A DNA stretch of 63,700 nt from Bartonella sp. AU55XJBT. Its GTDB lineage: Bacteria; Pseudomonadota; Alphaproteobacteria; Rhizobiales; Rhizobiaceae. The notes beneath the pieces were generated by a model. The model searched no databases and was not told the origin of the DNA. It saw nothing but the letters and a program-made list of their open reading frames with translations. The position numbers and the translations under genes were made by a program. The stretch spans positions 1 through 63,700 of the forward strand of contig NZ_JAQITC010000013.1 of assembly GCF_028618525.1 (NCBI RefSeq), given 5' to 3'. Of this stretch, positions 8,301 through 16,776 are shown piece by piece (position 1 is the first letter of the stretch; each line of letters starts with the position of its first letter).

Positions 8301-11300
8301 TAATGGAGTGAATATTTATCGTCTTGTTAATCCGAGTACAACGGCTTCTAATGAAGTAGAGTATACAATAGAGGGAGCGATGCCTGTAACAACAGGTGGA
8401 AATGATGAAACTTTAAGCATTTCTCTTCTTGGTAGTTCAAATGAGGGTACTGGGAATGATGTAGGTTATGCTATAGTAGAAGGAGATAGTAGTGATACCA
8501 TTACGGATACGGGGGTAACTACGTCTCAGATTGTTATAAATTCTGTTACTTCTACTGTATCTGAAGGAGGGGCATCTACTGATCTGGGAGGGGCAGAAAT
8601 ATCTGAAGTAGCATCTACTCTTTCTACTACTACATCTGCTGTTACTTCTACTGTATCTGAAGGGGATGCATCTACTGATCTAGAGGGGGATGGAACATCT
8701 GAAGTAGTATCCAATTCATCTCCTTCATCTAGAGGTAGAAGTTCGGTAACTTTAGGGACTTCAGGAGCTAATTCAGTTGGGAGATCTGATACAGGTAGGG
8801 GGAGTGTAATATCTGCCGATGGGATTTCTGTAACACCTGGGTATCATACTGTATCAAATAGGCTTACACCTATAAAATCAGTAGCTTCTATGAGTTCTTC
8901 TGCTTCTGTAGTTTCTGAGAAATCTGCTGCACCTTCTTCTGATACACCTTTGCCATCTTCTAATGGAGCTGTTGGGCGTACTCTTGTGTTGAATGGTGTT
9001 CAGAAAACTATTTCTTCTCAGTGTGGTGATGCTACACAAGGAAATGGCTCGGGAAGATCTCAGACTCCTTATTTGTGTAGTGATGGCCAAACACGTACAG
9101 TGGCAGACCTTACACTGAAGGCAAGTGAGGCAACTCAACATTCTATGCATGCAACAAATCAGAATACAATTATTAAGCTAGAAGGGGCTACAATTAGTAG
9201 TGCGGATTCTTCTGATAATAAAAATAATGTTGATTCTACTACATTACAGGCTGTGAGTGCTGTACTTGCAGAAAACAATGCAAAAGTTGTTTTGGATAAA
9301 AACTCCACAATTCAGTCTTCTGTGCTTGGGCTTGAAGCGCAAAGAGGTGGAACGGTCGAGATGATTGGTGGAATGGTCAATGCTCATTATGTGGGCGCTT
9401 TGGCAGGTTCTGGATCGTCTGTTAATTTAAAGGGTACAAAAATTAATGTGATCGGAGATTTGGCTACGGCTGGGCTGGCAAGTAAGGCTGGTCAGATAAC
9501 CATGAATTCTGGGGCTATCACTCAGGCAAAAGGCGTGGCAGTAAGGTCAGAATCTGGAGGACGTATTGAGTTAGATAAAGTTAACATTACTGTGAAAAAA
9601 GCGACAGGGAAGTCAGATTCTACAGATAATTTTGGGCGTGCTGCTATTCTATTGAGTGACAATGCTTCTGTTGATTTTAAGAATGGGAGTGTTGTGACTG
9701 ATTCTCACGCTTTGTGGGTTAGAAAGGGTGATGATGTGATTGAAATGGGGACTTCTAGGAAGAGGAGATCTTCTGAGGCTCGTTTTGCTATGAATCACGC
9801 GAATATCGAGGCTTCTACTGTTAAAGTAGAAGGTGATGGAACCTATGGCATATATTTTGATGGGGGAATAAAGAAAGGGGAGAGTCAACAAAATCGGAGT
9901 AAGAATTTAGAAACTCAGAAAGCAAATGTTGTTAAGCGGAGTGCTATATCCACCCAACAGGAGAAAACACCTATAAGCATGACAGGGACAGTTTCGTTGA
10001 AACAAACTGATTTTGAAGTTGCAAAGGGTATAGCGATCTATGGTAATAATTCTGGTGGGGTTGTTTCATTAGAAAAGAAAACAACACTTGCTGGTGATTT
10101 GTTGTTGAAGGCTGAGAACGATTCTCATATATCGGTTTTGGTGGATAATTCTATTGTTACAGGGGGTGTTCGCGTTAATAAAGATTCTTATGCAGGATTA
10201 TACTTAGCCAATAATTCAGAGTGGATTCTCAAAAGAAGTATTCAGAAGAGTTCAGGGACTCCAGATTTAGGATGTTTGGATTCATGTGTTTCTTCTGTGA
10301 GACTTGTAAATAGTGCTATTGATTTTAGGTCTTCCGAATCTGAAGAGAAATATCAGACTCTTCATATTGGAAATGGGAAAGGCACAGTTTATGAGGCGCA
10401 GGGTGATGCTGTCATTCATCTCAATGCACGTTTAAATCCTCATGATCCAAGTGATCAGCAAGTCACTGATCGACTTGTCATTCATGGTGATGTTTCTGGC
10501 AAAACAAAAATACATGTACGAGGTGATGCGGGCAATGGTGGAGATGCTAAAGCGAATGCCAAGATTGCTCACAGCGTTTCAGTTATTCAGGTTTATGGTC
10601 AAGCAAGGAAAGATTCTTTCCAACTCGATGGTAATTATGTTGCGCTGGCCAACTCACCTTACAAATATACGCTTCGTGCTTATGGTCCAGAAGCGACTTC
10701 GAAACAGGAGCATGTTCAGCAGAAATTTGTTAAGGATGGTGGAGAGTTTTGGAACTTCCGTTTAGAAAATCAGTATGTTAAGTCTGCTGGATCTGCTGTC
10801 CTTCCTGAACAATTTGTAAGGTCTGTTGTTCCACAAGTGCCAACTTACCTCGTCTTACCTAATAGCGTATTCCATGCTGGATTGATGGATATTAACAATC
10901 AAAGCAAACAGTTGGAGACGTTGCGGATGACTTCTACGGGAATGGTAGAGGTTCGTGAGAATCCTGCTCTCTATTTACGCGGCTATGGTGGAAGTTACCG
11001 TTATGCTTCAGATTTATCTGCGCTTGAATATGGTTATGGTGGCGATCTTGACTATCGTGGTGTAGAGGCTGGTGTGCTGTTGCAAACTATTGAAAATGCT
11101 GACAGTGCTTTATCCTTTGGCGTTATGGGAACGTATGGAAAACTTTCTCTGCAGCCTTTGAATGTTGAGCAAAGTCAGAAGAGTGCATTTGATAAATGGA
11201 CTGCTACGGTGTATGGTAGCATGCAGCATAATGTTGGCTTCTATGTCGATGGTCTTTTATCCTATGGTCTGTTCAAAGGTGATGTTCTCACTCTTGCACG

Positions 11301-11784
11301 GGGTAAAACAGCAACATTAAAAGGTAATCCCTTAAGTGCTTCTTTATCTGCTGGTCAGACAATTGCGACAGGGTATAAAGGTTTTGTCTTTGATCCGCAG
11401 GTTCAGGTTGTGTATCAACATCTCCAATTTAATAAGGCCCGTGATATTGATAATTTTGATATTGAAATGGGTAACCTTGATCAATGGGTGGCACGTGTTG
11501 GTGGACGCTTAACCAAGAATCCTACAGGCTCTGAAGGTGTGAGTGCTGTTGCTTTCTATGGGAAGCTTTATCTTGCTCATGGTTTTGGAGAAAAACAGTC
11601 TGTGCATTTCAATGATGCTTTCAAGTTAGGGGCGTTTGGCTCTTCACTAGAGGCTGGGGTAGGACTTAATGCCAAATTGTTGCCACAGTTCTCTCTGCAT
11701 GCTGATATTCTTTATCAACATAAACTTAATAAGGCAGGTTTTTCTGGAGCAAGTTTCTCCGGAGGTGTGCGTTATCAGTTCTAA
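5350..11784 (+). CDS. Autotransporter 1, double-passenger fusion with Gly-rich VNTR
   Basis: A 2144-aa type Va autotransporter. The signal peptide (MINVFKKRTRLYALTTSALF) ends near SSVAQ. Residues 83-163 are nine GVPGGVGVG units. Passenger module 1 starts at a two-Cys motif (C about 170, VCSDGRLH) and ends FWDFTLES (about 833). A Ser/Thr-rich linker of about 390 residues follows. Module 2 begins with a second motif (C about 1223, YLCSDGQTR) and ends FWNFRLEN (about 1805). The barrel follows VVPQVPTYLVLPNS (about 1825) and ends VRYQF with the expected terminal aromatic. Both modules share YQTL-I-G, a DRL-IHGDVSGKT-like segment and I-VYG-A--DSF, so this is an internal duplication of the single passenger of its neighbours. 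The family resembles Bartonella BafA/Cfa/Iba-type proteins; which one is uncertain. Confidence 0.93.
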   Translation: MINVFKKRTRLYALTTSALFLLQGVDSSVAQTRSWWTSGWGSVVSLFGGGQESSSTPEALPNPPQALTGSQGGGVVAVDSGGGVPGGVGVGGVPGGVGVGGVPGGVGVGGVPGGVGVGGVPGGVGVGGVPGGVGVGGVPGGVGVGGVPGGVGVGGVPGGVGVGGVSDVNQCDGSFKTLESVVCSDGRLHTIKRSSISVKKLGDSAMHTAAQVTERTEYRAGVQGVSYSVKGTTVELEDVSIRGMRFPEGSNSRVDAYLDEKIGTGVLVTTNSVVKLKRSNIKEFIVGVGALDESRIYMKGGGIYYTRMGATADLGSFIFLDGVNFSAVGIGLRSVGSSGMMMQSGSIDLDQGGIGIIAGNKGIIKLNEVNINFKKGISDRNSFNSTDSSNLVFLSDGGLISFNKGSVKGSDAVALWVSSSIDESLVVPMHDRAFGEGVLSSRFIISDGHDDGVSLYSKDEMLQMNALYDVYHVMDGALKDVVSTMNNIIGNGAFQRYISDNKKKDFFKIQADIKESNIQITGKDSYGIYFKNVAFKGKETLYKEEITRNGNNDQKWQGVFLKKTTLKIPEGIAIYGGDVNGIVVLGEGTVLSGDLFLKAAADSNLSVYAYKSSVMGAAHIDNSADVGLYLSDSGLYLTKSTNHKQLKKNANCIDSCISYVGLLDSSIVFLPPRSEDEDYQTLQVGRGGYSASGDSKLYVNVNFVSGNSNDVKLSSDKLLIYGNVSGRTKVYVNDNSIITTLNEKLNGEGVQHRSVQNQNGQEQNRKKPIPIPIIRVYGEAQRDSFELANGYVTLQGSPYQYILKASGPIRYSRSSEKAANISEMFWDFTLESKLENGEKRPSITHGPRGRLISSGPIFSFDDSTSGLSVSEVNELTVVTNTPSGTSMVSGNSESEGPNRITTSSVNGNPASLGRSDTDESRMDLSGRSVENLTSTSEPTGHNPSVLTGVLEPKEVVDGNIEDVVAYVQRLGENYSSYSEPLNTSNGVNIYRLVNPSTTASNEVEYTIEGAMPVTTGGNDETLSISLLGSSNEGTGNDVGYAIVEGDSSDTITDTGVTTSQIVINSVTSTVSEGGASTDLGGAEISEVASTLSTTTSAVTSTVSEGDASTDLEGDGTSEVVSNSSPSSRGRSSVTLGTSGANSVGRSDTGRGSVISADGISVTPGYHTVSNRLTPIKSVASMSSSASVVSEKSAAPSSDTPLPSSNGAVGRTLVLNGVQKTISSQCGDATQGNGSGRSQTPYLCSDGQTRTVADLTLKASEATQHSMHATNQNTIIKLEGATISSADSSDNKNNVDSTTLQAVSAVLAENNAKVVLDKNSTIQSSVLGLEAQRGGTVEMIGGMVNAHYVGALAGSGSSVNLKGTKINVIGDLATAGLASKAGQITMNSGAITQAKGVAVRSESGGRIELDKVNITVKKATGKSDSTDNFGRAAILLSDNASVDFKNGSVVTDSHALWVRKGDDVIEMGTSRKRRSSEARFAMNHANIEASTVKVEGDGTYGIYFDGGIKKGESQQNRSKNLETQKANVVKRSAISTQQEKTPISMTGTVSLKQTDFEVAKGIAIYGNNSGGVVSLEKKTTLAGDLLLKAENDSHISVLVDNSIVTGGVRVNKDSYAGLYLANNSEWILKRSIQKSSGTPDLGCLDSCVSSVRLVNSAIDFRSSESEEKYQTLHIGNGKGTVYEAQGDAVIHLNARLNPHDPSDQQVTDRLVIHGDVSGKTKIHVRGDAGNGGDAKANAKIAHSVSVIQVYGQARKDSFQLDGNYVALANSPYKYTLRAYGPEATSKQEHVQQKFVKDGGEFWNFRLENQYVKSAGSAVLPEQFVRSVVPQVPTYLVLPNSVFHAGLMDINNQSKQLETLRMTSTGMVEVRENPALYLRGYGGSYRYASDLSALEYGYGGDLDYRGVEAGVLLQTIENADSALSFGVMGTYGKLSLQPLNVEQSQKSAFDKWTATVYGSMQHNVGFYVDGLLSYGLFKGDVLTLARGKTATLKGNPLSASLSAGQTIATGYKGFVFDPQVQVVYQHLQFNKARDIDNFDIEMGNLDQWVARVGGRLTKNPTGSEGVSAVAFYGKLYLAHGFGEKQSVHFNDAFKLGAFGSSLEAGVGLNAKLLPQFSLHADILYQHKLNKAGFSGASFSGGVRYQF
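5596..5838 (+). repeat. 9 x 27-bp in-frame tandem repeat (GVPGGVGVG)
   Basis: Nine near-identical 27-bp units within autotransporter 1. Differences are limited to silent changes such as GGT/GGC in the middle units. The unit is a multiple of three, so copy-number changes would keep the frame. The units lie just after the signal peptide, before passenger module 1, and suggest a flexible, length-variable spacer. Confidence 0.97.
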
Positions 11785-11810
11785 TAATAAGGTACAGGGT
11801 GTACTTTTTT

Positions 11811-11843
11811 AAAAAAAGGCAGCACACAGTGCTGCCTTTTTTC
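11811..11843 (+). terminator. Intrinsic terminator of autotransporter 1
   Basis: AAAGGCAGCAC and GTGCTGCCTTT flank a two-base loop region and are followed by a T-rich run, 27 bp after the stop codon. The arms read through A- and T-runs on both sides, so it could work in either direction. Confidence 0.92.
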
Positions 11844-12455
11844 TTTATAACAATTTGTGTATTCCTTTCGTTTTCTTGATATGAATAGAAAAGATATCGT
11901 TTATTGTGCGCAATGAGCGCGTTTTTCTACGCTAAAGCAAATTTTCTTAAAACTTTCGCTGATGATGATGCGATAGAGTGACACACTTGTATGGGCTTTT
12001 AAAGCGTTCATAAGACCAGTGTGTGTTATGTTATCTTTTTTGATACCGTATTGATACTAACTAATATAATATTTGACGTTTTCTAAAGCTCGTTTTTGAG
12101 CGTTTGTTTTCACTGATTTAAATCATTTTTTTCATTCATCTCTTTGTGGAGTAATTTTTAAAATCGAACAAGGTTTGATTGTGTTTTTAATTAATTACAC
12201 GCACCGGTTTTATTTTTTCTTTACACGAAATACAGAATGCATTATACACTCATAAATTGTGCTCTGTTGTTATTCTCTTATAGATGGTTTTACGCGTAGA
12301 GCTTTTACCAAGTGTATAGGGATGATTCATTGCACGGTTCAAATGAGCATGAGGCATGTCTTTTGTACACCTTTTGTATGTTGAGGTGGCACAGTGGGAT
12401 GTTTTGTGAGTGCTTTTATTTTTAATGAGAGGGGAAGGAAAGTTTCGAGGGAACT
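11844..12455. other. Intergenic region before autotransporter 2
   Basis: About 610 bp without a supported gene. At about 12218-12240 TTTACACGAAATACAGAATG resembles the TTTACATAAGCTACAGAATG upstream of autotransporter 5, so it may hold a shared promoter element. GCGCAATGAGCGC at about 11909 recurs near 16040. A purine-rich GAGAGGGGAAGGAAAG tract at 12427-12442 precedes the start codon at longer than usual ribosome-binding distance. Nothing else was recognised. Confidence 0.4.
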
Positions 12456-15400
12456 ATGATTAAAGTGTTTAGAAATCATGTATGTTTATGTGCTTGTACA
12501 ACAGCTATCCTTTCTTTGCTTCATAATGGAAGAGAGGTTTATGCAGCTACAGAGGGGAAGAATAGTGGACCTTATGTTATAAAGGTTATTCCAGTTGTCT
12601 CTGCTAATTCTTCTCCTCAGCTGAGCGGGAGTAATAAGCATAAGCTTCCTCTTAAGGGAGAGAATGGGGGGAGTTATCCTCCTAGTATGATTAATATTGG
12701 CAATAACGATGAGGGTATTCGTGGGGGGAGCAACTATCATGAGTTGAGTGGAAAGGAGGGAGAGAACGGACAACAAAATGGGGGGAAAGGGTATGAGAAA
12801 AATATCGATAACACGGTTAGAAATGAAGGCTCTGATGCAATAGGTATGAATCCTGCGTTTTATTATTATAGCGGATTGTATTATGTATGCGATAATTGCG
12901 GGGAGCCTAATATTGATAATAAATCTTATAGGATTACCCATGAGAACGCTTCCAATTATCCTGCTGATCCGACGGCTATAATGGTAAAGAAGGTAGGCAC
13001 AAGGGTTAGTGGAGAAAATGTAACGGTTAACAGTGACGTTTCTGGTCGATCTTTTTTGCGTGGTGTAGCTGTATCAGATGATGGAAAGATTGTTTTGAAA
13101 CAACCGACGCTCAAAAATACAAAGTTAGCTCTTTTTGCTCGCGATGGCCTCATTGAGGTCAAACAGGGAACTATAGGGGAGAGTGATAGGGCTGTTGAAG
13201 CTATAGGACATTCATTGGTTATTTTCGAGGATACAAACATTAACACGAGTGGTGGATCAACAAGCCTTTTAAGTTATAGCGGGGCGGAGATCGGGGTGGA
13301 AGGTGGAAAGATTAACTTTGCGGACAGTCACGGTATTTCTGCAATGTTAGGGGGGAAGGTCTTTTTTGATGGTGTTGCTGTTACTGGAAAGGGGCAAAAA
13401 GACGAAAACCATGCGGTCTTGTTAATGGATAAAGGGGGAAAGGTTGAGTTTAAAGGGGGAACTGTTGATGTTGAGGATGCGCATGGTATATTGTTAAAAA
13501 ATTCGCTCAAGCCTTTATATTTTGGACCAGAACGATCTGAAGAAGAATCTGAAACCGAAGATGAAGCAGAAGATTTATCGAATAATTTTTATGTGACTGA
13601 GGCTAATTTTAAATCTTCTTCTGTTACCGTAAAGGGTGGGGGATCTTACGGTATATATTTTAAGGGAGAAAAGCCATGGAGCGAAGATGGGGATAAAAAA
13701 GAGGATATTTCATTAGGGGAAGAAAAAGCGCCACCACGATTAGAAGTTGTTAATTTGGATACAACAGAGCTTTCTGTTTTAGACGATACGGCTCTTTACG
13801 GTGAAAACCTTATTTCTGGTGCAGTAAGTTTAATGAAAAGCACTCTTCGTTCGGGGAATTTTTTATTAAAAGCTGAAAAAGGGGCTTCTATAACGGTTTT
13901 GGCTGATGCTTCTACTCTTGAAGGTCGTGCTTACACTGATAAAGATTCTAATGCCGAACTTTATTTGGGAGACTCTATGTGGATTTTACCACAACAGCTG
14001 CAGAGAGATCAACAGGAGGATGCAAATAGCTCTTCTATTTCACTCGTCAGCCTTATGGGTGAGAGCTCTATTCATTTCAAAAGACATGAATCTTCTGCTG
14101 CTGATGATTATCAAACCCTTCATATCGGAAGTGGAAAGGGTGAAGTTTATAAAGCACGGGACAATGCCTCTATTTCTGTGAATACCTATCTGAATAGTGG
14201 TGGAGCTCTTGATCAGCAAAAGACGGATCGTATTTTAATTCATGGTGATGTTTCGGGAAAAACAAAGCTCCGTGTGCATGCTGTTGCAGGAAGTCCAGGA
14301 GGATATACAGGAAGGGGAGGGAATGAGGAAGGCATTTCAATTATTCAGGTTTCTGGACAAGCAAAACAGGATTCTTTTCAGTTGGAAGCGGGATATGTAG
14401 CGTTAGACGAATTACCTTATCAGTATAAGCTTTATGGGTATGGTCCAAACTCTGAATTAGGGGAGGCGGATTCTGCTCAAAGATTAGTTGGAGGAAGCGA
14501 GAAATTTTGGGATTTTCGTCTTGAGAGTCGATCTATTGATGATGTTAAACCTGAACCAGATCCTCGCCCGACACCTTCTCCTGCTCCAACGCCTCCTCCA
14601 GGACCAGCTCCGGAGCCTCATCCTCGTCCTAAGCCGGGAGTAAAGGCTGTTGTTCCGCAGGTTCCGACTTATCTCCTTTTGCCTAATGCCCTACGTCATC
14701 TTGGTTTGATGAATGTTAGCAATCAAAATAAGCGCTTGGAAACTTTGCGAATTGCTTCTGGCAGTTTGTTAGAAAGCCGCGAAAAGCCTTTCTTTTTTGT
14801 GCGCGGTTATGGCGGCAATCATCGTTATACTTCAAATCTTTCTGCGCTTGAATATGGTTATGGCGGAGAGCTCAATTATAATGCTATAGAGGCAGGTATT
14901 TTGCTCAAAGCAATCGAAAATATGTATGGAACCACTTCTTTTGGAATTATTGGGTCTTACGAGAAATTTTCTTTGCAACCTTTAAATGTTGAACAGAGTC
15001 AAAAAAGCACATTTGATAAATGGTCAGTTGCAGCATATGGCGGTATGCAGCATGATGCAGGTTTTTACGTTGATGGTCTTGTGTCTTATGGTTTTTTTAA
15101 GGGAGACGTTCTTACAACAGCACGGGGTAAAACGGCAACATTAAAGGGAAAACCTTTAAGTGCTTCATTGACGACTGGAAAAACATTTATGGTGGGAGAG
15201 GATGGTTTTGTTTTTGATCCGCAAGTTCAGGTTGTTTATCAATATCTTCCATTTAATAAAGTGCGCGATGTGGATGGCTTTGATATTGATTTAGGAAAGC
15301 TTCATCAGTGGGTAGGTCGTGTTGGAGGGCGTTTAACAAAAATACTGGTTGCCACTGATGAGGCTCAAGTTATTTCTTTCTATGGCAAGCTTCATCTTGC

Positions 15401-15608
15401 TCATGGTTTTGAAGGAAAACAATTTGTGCATTTTAAAGACGCTTTTCAGCTAGGCGCTTTTGGTTCTTTATTAGAAACTGGATTAGGTTTTAATGCTCAA
15501 TTGTCTCAAAATTTTGCACTTCATGGTGATTTGGTTTATCAGCATAAGCTAACGAAAGCTGGTTTTTCTGGAACGAGTTTTTCTGGTGGATTGCGTTATC
15601 ATTTCTAG
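12456..15608 (+). CDS. Autotransporter 2
   Basis: A 1050-aa autotransporter. The signal peptide MIKVFRNHVCLCACTTAIL ends around VYA. An atypical N-terminal region rich in Gly and Asn (residues about 30-130) precedes the Cys motif, which is altered here to YYVCDNCGEPN. The beta-helix-like passenger has an acidic insert (SEEESETEDEAED, about residue 360), then YQTLHIGSGKGEVYKA and DRILIHGDVSGKTKL, and ends FWDFRLES (about 690). A Pro-rich linker rich in PxP repeats leads to KAVVPQVPTYLLLPN. The C-terminal barrel of about 270 residues ends LRYHF. Barrel and late passenger are very close to autotransporters 1 and 3, while the N-terminal half is divergent. It probably acts at the cell surface or as a released effector. 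Confidence 0.93.
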   Translation: MIKVFRNHVCLCACTTAILSLLHNGREVYAATEGKNSGPYVIKVIPVVSANSSPQLSGSNKHKLPLKGENGGSYPPSMINIGNNDEGIRGGSNYHELSGKEGENGQQNGGKGYEKNIDNTVRNEGSDAIGMNPAFYYYSGLYYVCDNCGEPNIDNKSYRITHENASNYPADPTAIMVKKVGTRVSGENVTVNSDVSGRSFLRGVAVSDDGKIVLKQPTLKNTKLALFARDGLIEVKQGTIGESDRAVEAIGHSLVIFEDTNINTSGGSTSLLSYSGAEIGVEGGKINFADSHGISAMLGGKVFFDGVAVTGKGQKDENHAVLLMDKGGKVEFKGGTVDVEDAHGILLKNSLKPLYFGPERSEEESETEDEAEDLSNNFYVTEANFKSSSVTVKGGGSYGIYFKGEKPWSEDGDKKEDISLGEEKAPPRLEVVNLDTTELSVLDDTALYGENLISGAVSLMKSTLRSGNFLLKAEKGASITVLADASTLEGRAYTDKDSNAELYLGDSMWILPQQLQRDQQEDANSSSISLVSLMGESSIHFKRHESSAADDYQTLHIGSGKGEVYKARDNASISVNTYLNSGGALDQQKTDRILIHGDVSGKTKLRVHAVAGSPGGYTGRGGNEEGISIIQVSGQAKQDSFQLEAGYVALDELPYQYKLYGYGPNSELGEADSAQRLVGGSEKFWDFRLESRSIDDVKPEPDPRPTPSPAPTPPPGPAPEPHPRPKPGVKAVVPQVPTYLLLPNALRHLGLMNVSNQNKRLETLRIASGSLLESREKPFFFVRGYGGNHRYTSNLSALEYGYGGELNYNAIEAGILLKAIENMYGTTSFGIIGSYEKFSLQPLNVEQSQKSTFDKWSVAAYGGMQHDAGFYVDGLVSYGFFKGDVLTTARGKTATLKGKPLSASLTTGKTFMVGEDGFVFDPQVQVVYQYLPFNKVRDVDGFDIDLGKLHQWVGRVGGRLTKILVATDEAQVISFYGKLHLAHGFEGKQFVHFKDAFQLGAFGSLLETGLGFNAQLSQNFALHGDLVYQHKLTKAGFSGTSFSGGLRYHF

Positions 15609-15636
15609 AGTTGTTACTGTTTTTGTTTAATCTTTG

Positions 15637-15668
15637 AAAAAGCCACAAGTTATCCTTGTGGCTTTTTT
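15637..15668 (+). terminator. Intrinsic terminator of autotransporter 2
   Basis: AAAAAGCCACAAG, a short loop and CTTGTGGCTTTTTT lie about 30 bp after the stop codon. The stem, CCACAAG/CTTGTGG, is the same as in the terminator of autotransporter 3, so the terminators were probably duplicated together with the genes. Confidence 0.93.
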
Positions 15669-16019
15669 CATTTCTATTCATTTTGTTGTTATCGCTTTTT
15701 TATAGAGTATGATTTTTCATCTCTTTTTAATATATTTGGGGGCTGGGCTTCTTTTATTTTGCTTGAAAAATTTAATAAGTTTGTACGTTATCGTTTCAAA
15801 ATATGTATTTCATATTTTTTATAATATGCGGTTTATAAAGATATTTTTTAACTGAGAATGCTAAAAATATTTTCAATGTTCTTATTATGAATCCATAAAA
15901 AGCATTCATTGGCATGTGTAGGATTGGTAGGTGGATAAAAAAATCGTTTAAGAAAGGAGATAATATAGTTTTGTGAATTGTGTTAAGAGGAGCGGATTTA
16001 TAATATTAGAAGTTGGTAA

Positions 16020-16200
16020 AGAAAATAATGCACCTTAAGCGCAATGAGCGCTGTATCCGGTAGGATACTTTATATTATATCCGCAGCTGTTGTGCAATGG
16101 GGGTAGAAGAAATGAGAGATATATGAAAAAGCTGGTGAATGAGAAACATAGTATTGTTTTTTGAAAATGTGCTTTCTTAAAAGAATGCAATAAATAACAG
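16020..16200 (+). pseudogene. P4-like integrase remnant (copy D, very decayed)
   Basis: The stretch AAGCGCAATGAGCGC... through ATCCGCAGCTGTTGTGCAAT to GAAATGAGAGATATATG aligns base by base with the better-preserved integrase remnant at 38.3-38.45 kb. It covers the part encoding the family's R-YTI-GRRREMGLG-like segment. Stops and frameshifts prevent a continuous frame. Nucleotide similarity by eye is the only evidence. Confidence 0.4.
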
Positions 16201-16690
16201 GATGAAGTCATGTGTAATTTTGACTTTTTAAAGATATGGCTCTGAATGCTATAAAGTTGAATTAAATGGAGGCGGTAAAATAGGAACTGATTTTTATTTT
16301 ATACGTTCTTATTCTTGCTAAATTAAGCTGTCTTGCCATGAAGATTGTCTAAAAGCAGATGTGTATGCTCCTTTGTTTTCCAACTTTGGCATATGGTTTG
16401 TCTGCTTACGGAGCATACATTTTTTCAATAAAAATTTATTGCAAGGATATTGGTTGTACAGTCTCTGGGAATTGATGAGGCAGCAGTTTAAAATAGGCCT
16501 TTTAAATGCCTGACAATCTATTAAAGTTTTTTACAGAGAAACTTTAGAGATGATTTTTGTCTTGTTTTTTAGCTCAATCTTTATAATTTTTTTGTAAAGA
16601 CGACAGATTTAGAGTGTATTTCTTAGTCATTTTCTAATTCCATATTTACATAAAACACAAAAAATACTAATAAACTCAATACATCAAACC

Positions 16691-16705
16691 AAAACGTATT
16701 AAATT
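16691..16705 (+). promoter_or_regulatory. Shared upstream element (CAAAACGTATT box), autotransporter 3
   Basis: CCAAAACGTATTAAAT occurs about 80 bp before the start of autotransporter 3 and, nearly unchanged, about 90 bp before autotransporter 4. A diverged form (CCAAAACGAATTATAT) precedes the decayed copy at 24.2 kb. Conservation amid otherwise unlike DNA suggests a promoter or operator. No regulator is known to me for it. Confidence 0.45.
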
Positions 16706-16776
16706 TTTCTCTTGGTTAAGTCTTTTGGTACGTTATGTCTTTATCTTTAGAAGGGGGGCAAAATTATGGTGTAATT

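Larger units (their letters stand above)
15669..16776. other. Long intergenic region before autotransporter 3
   Basis: About 1.1 kb of AT-rich DNA. It holds the integrase remnant at 16.02-16.2 kb and, at 16644-16700, TTTACATAAAACACAAAA followed by CAAAACGTATTAAAT, also found upstream of autotransporter 4. No other gene was recognised. The spacing between upstream element and start codon is similar at both genes. Confidence 0.4.
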
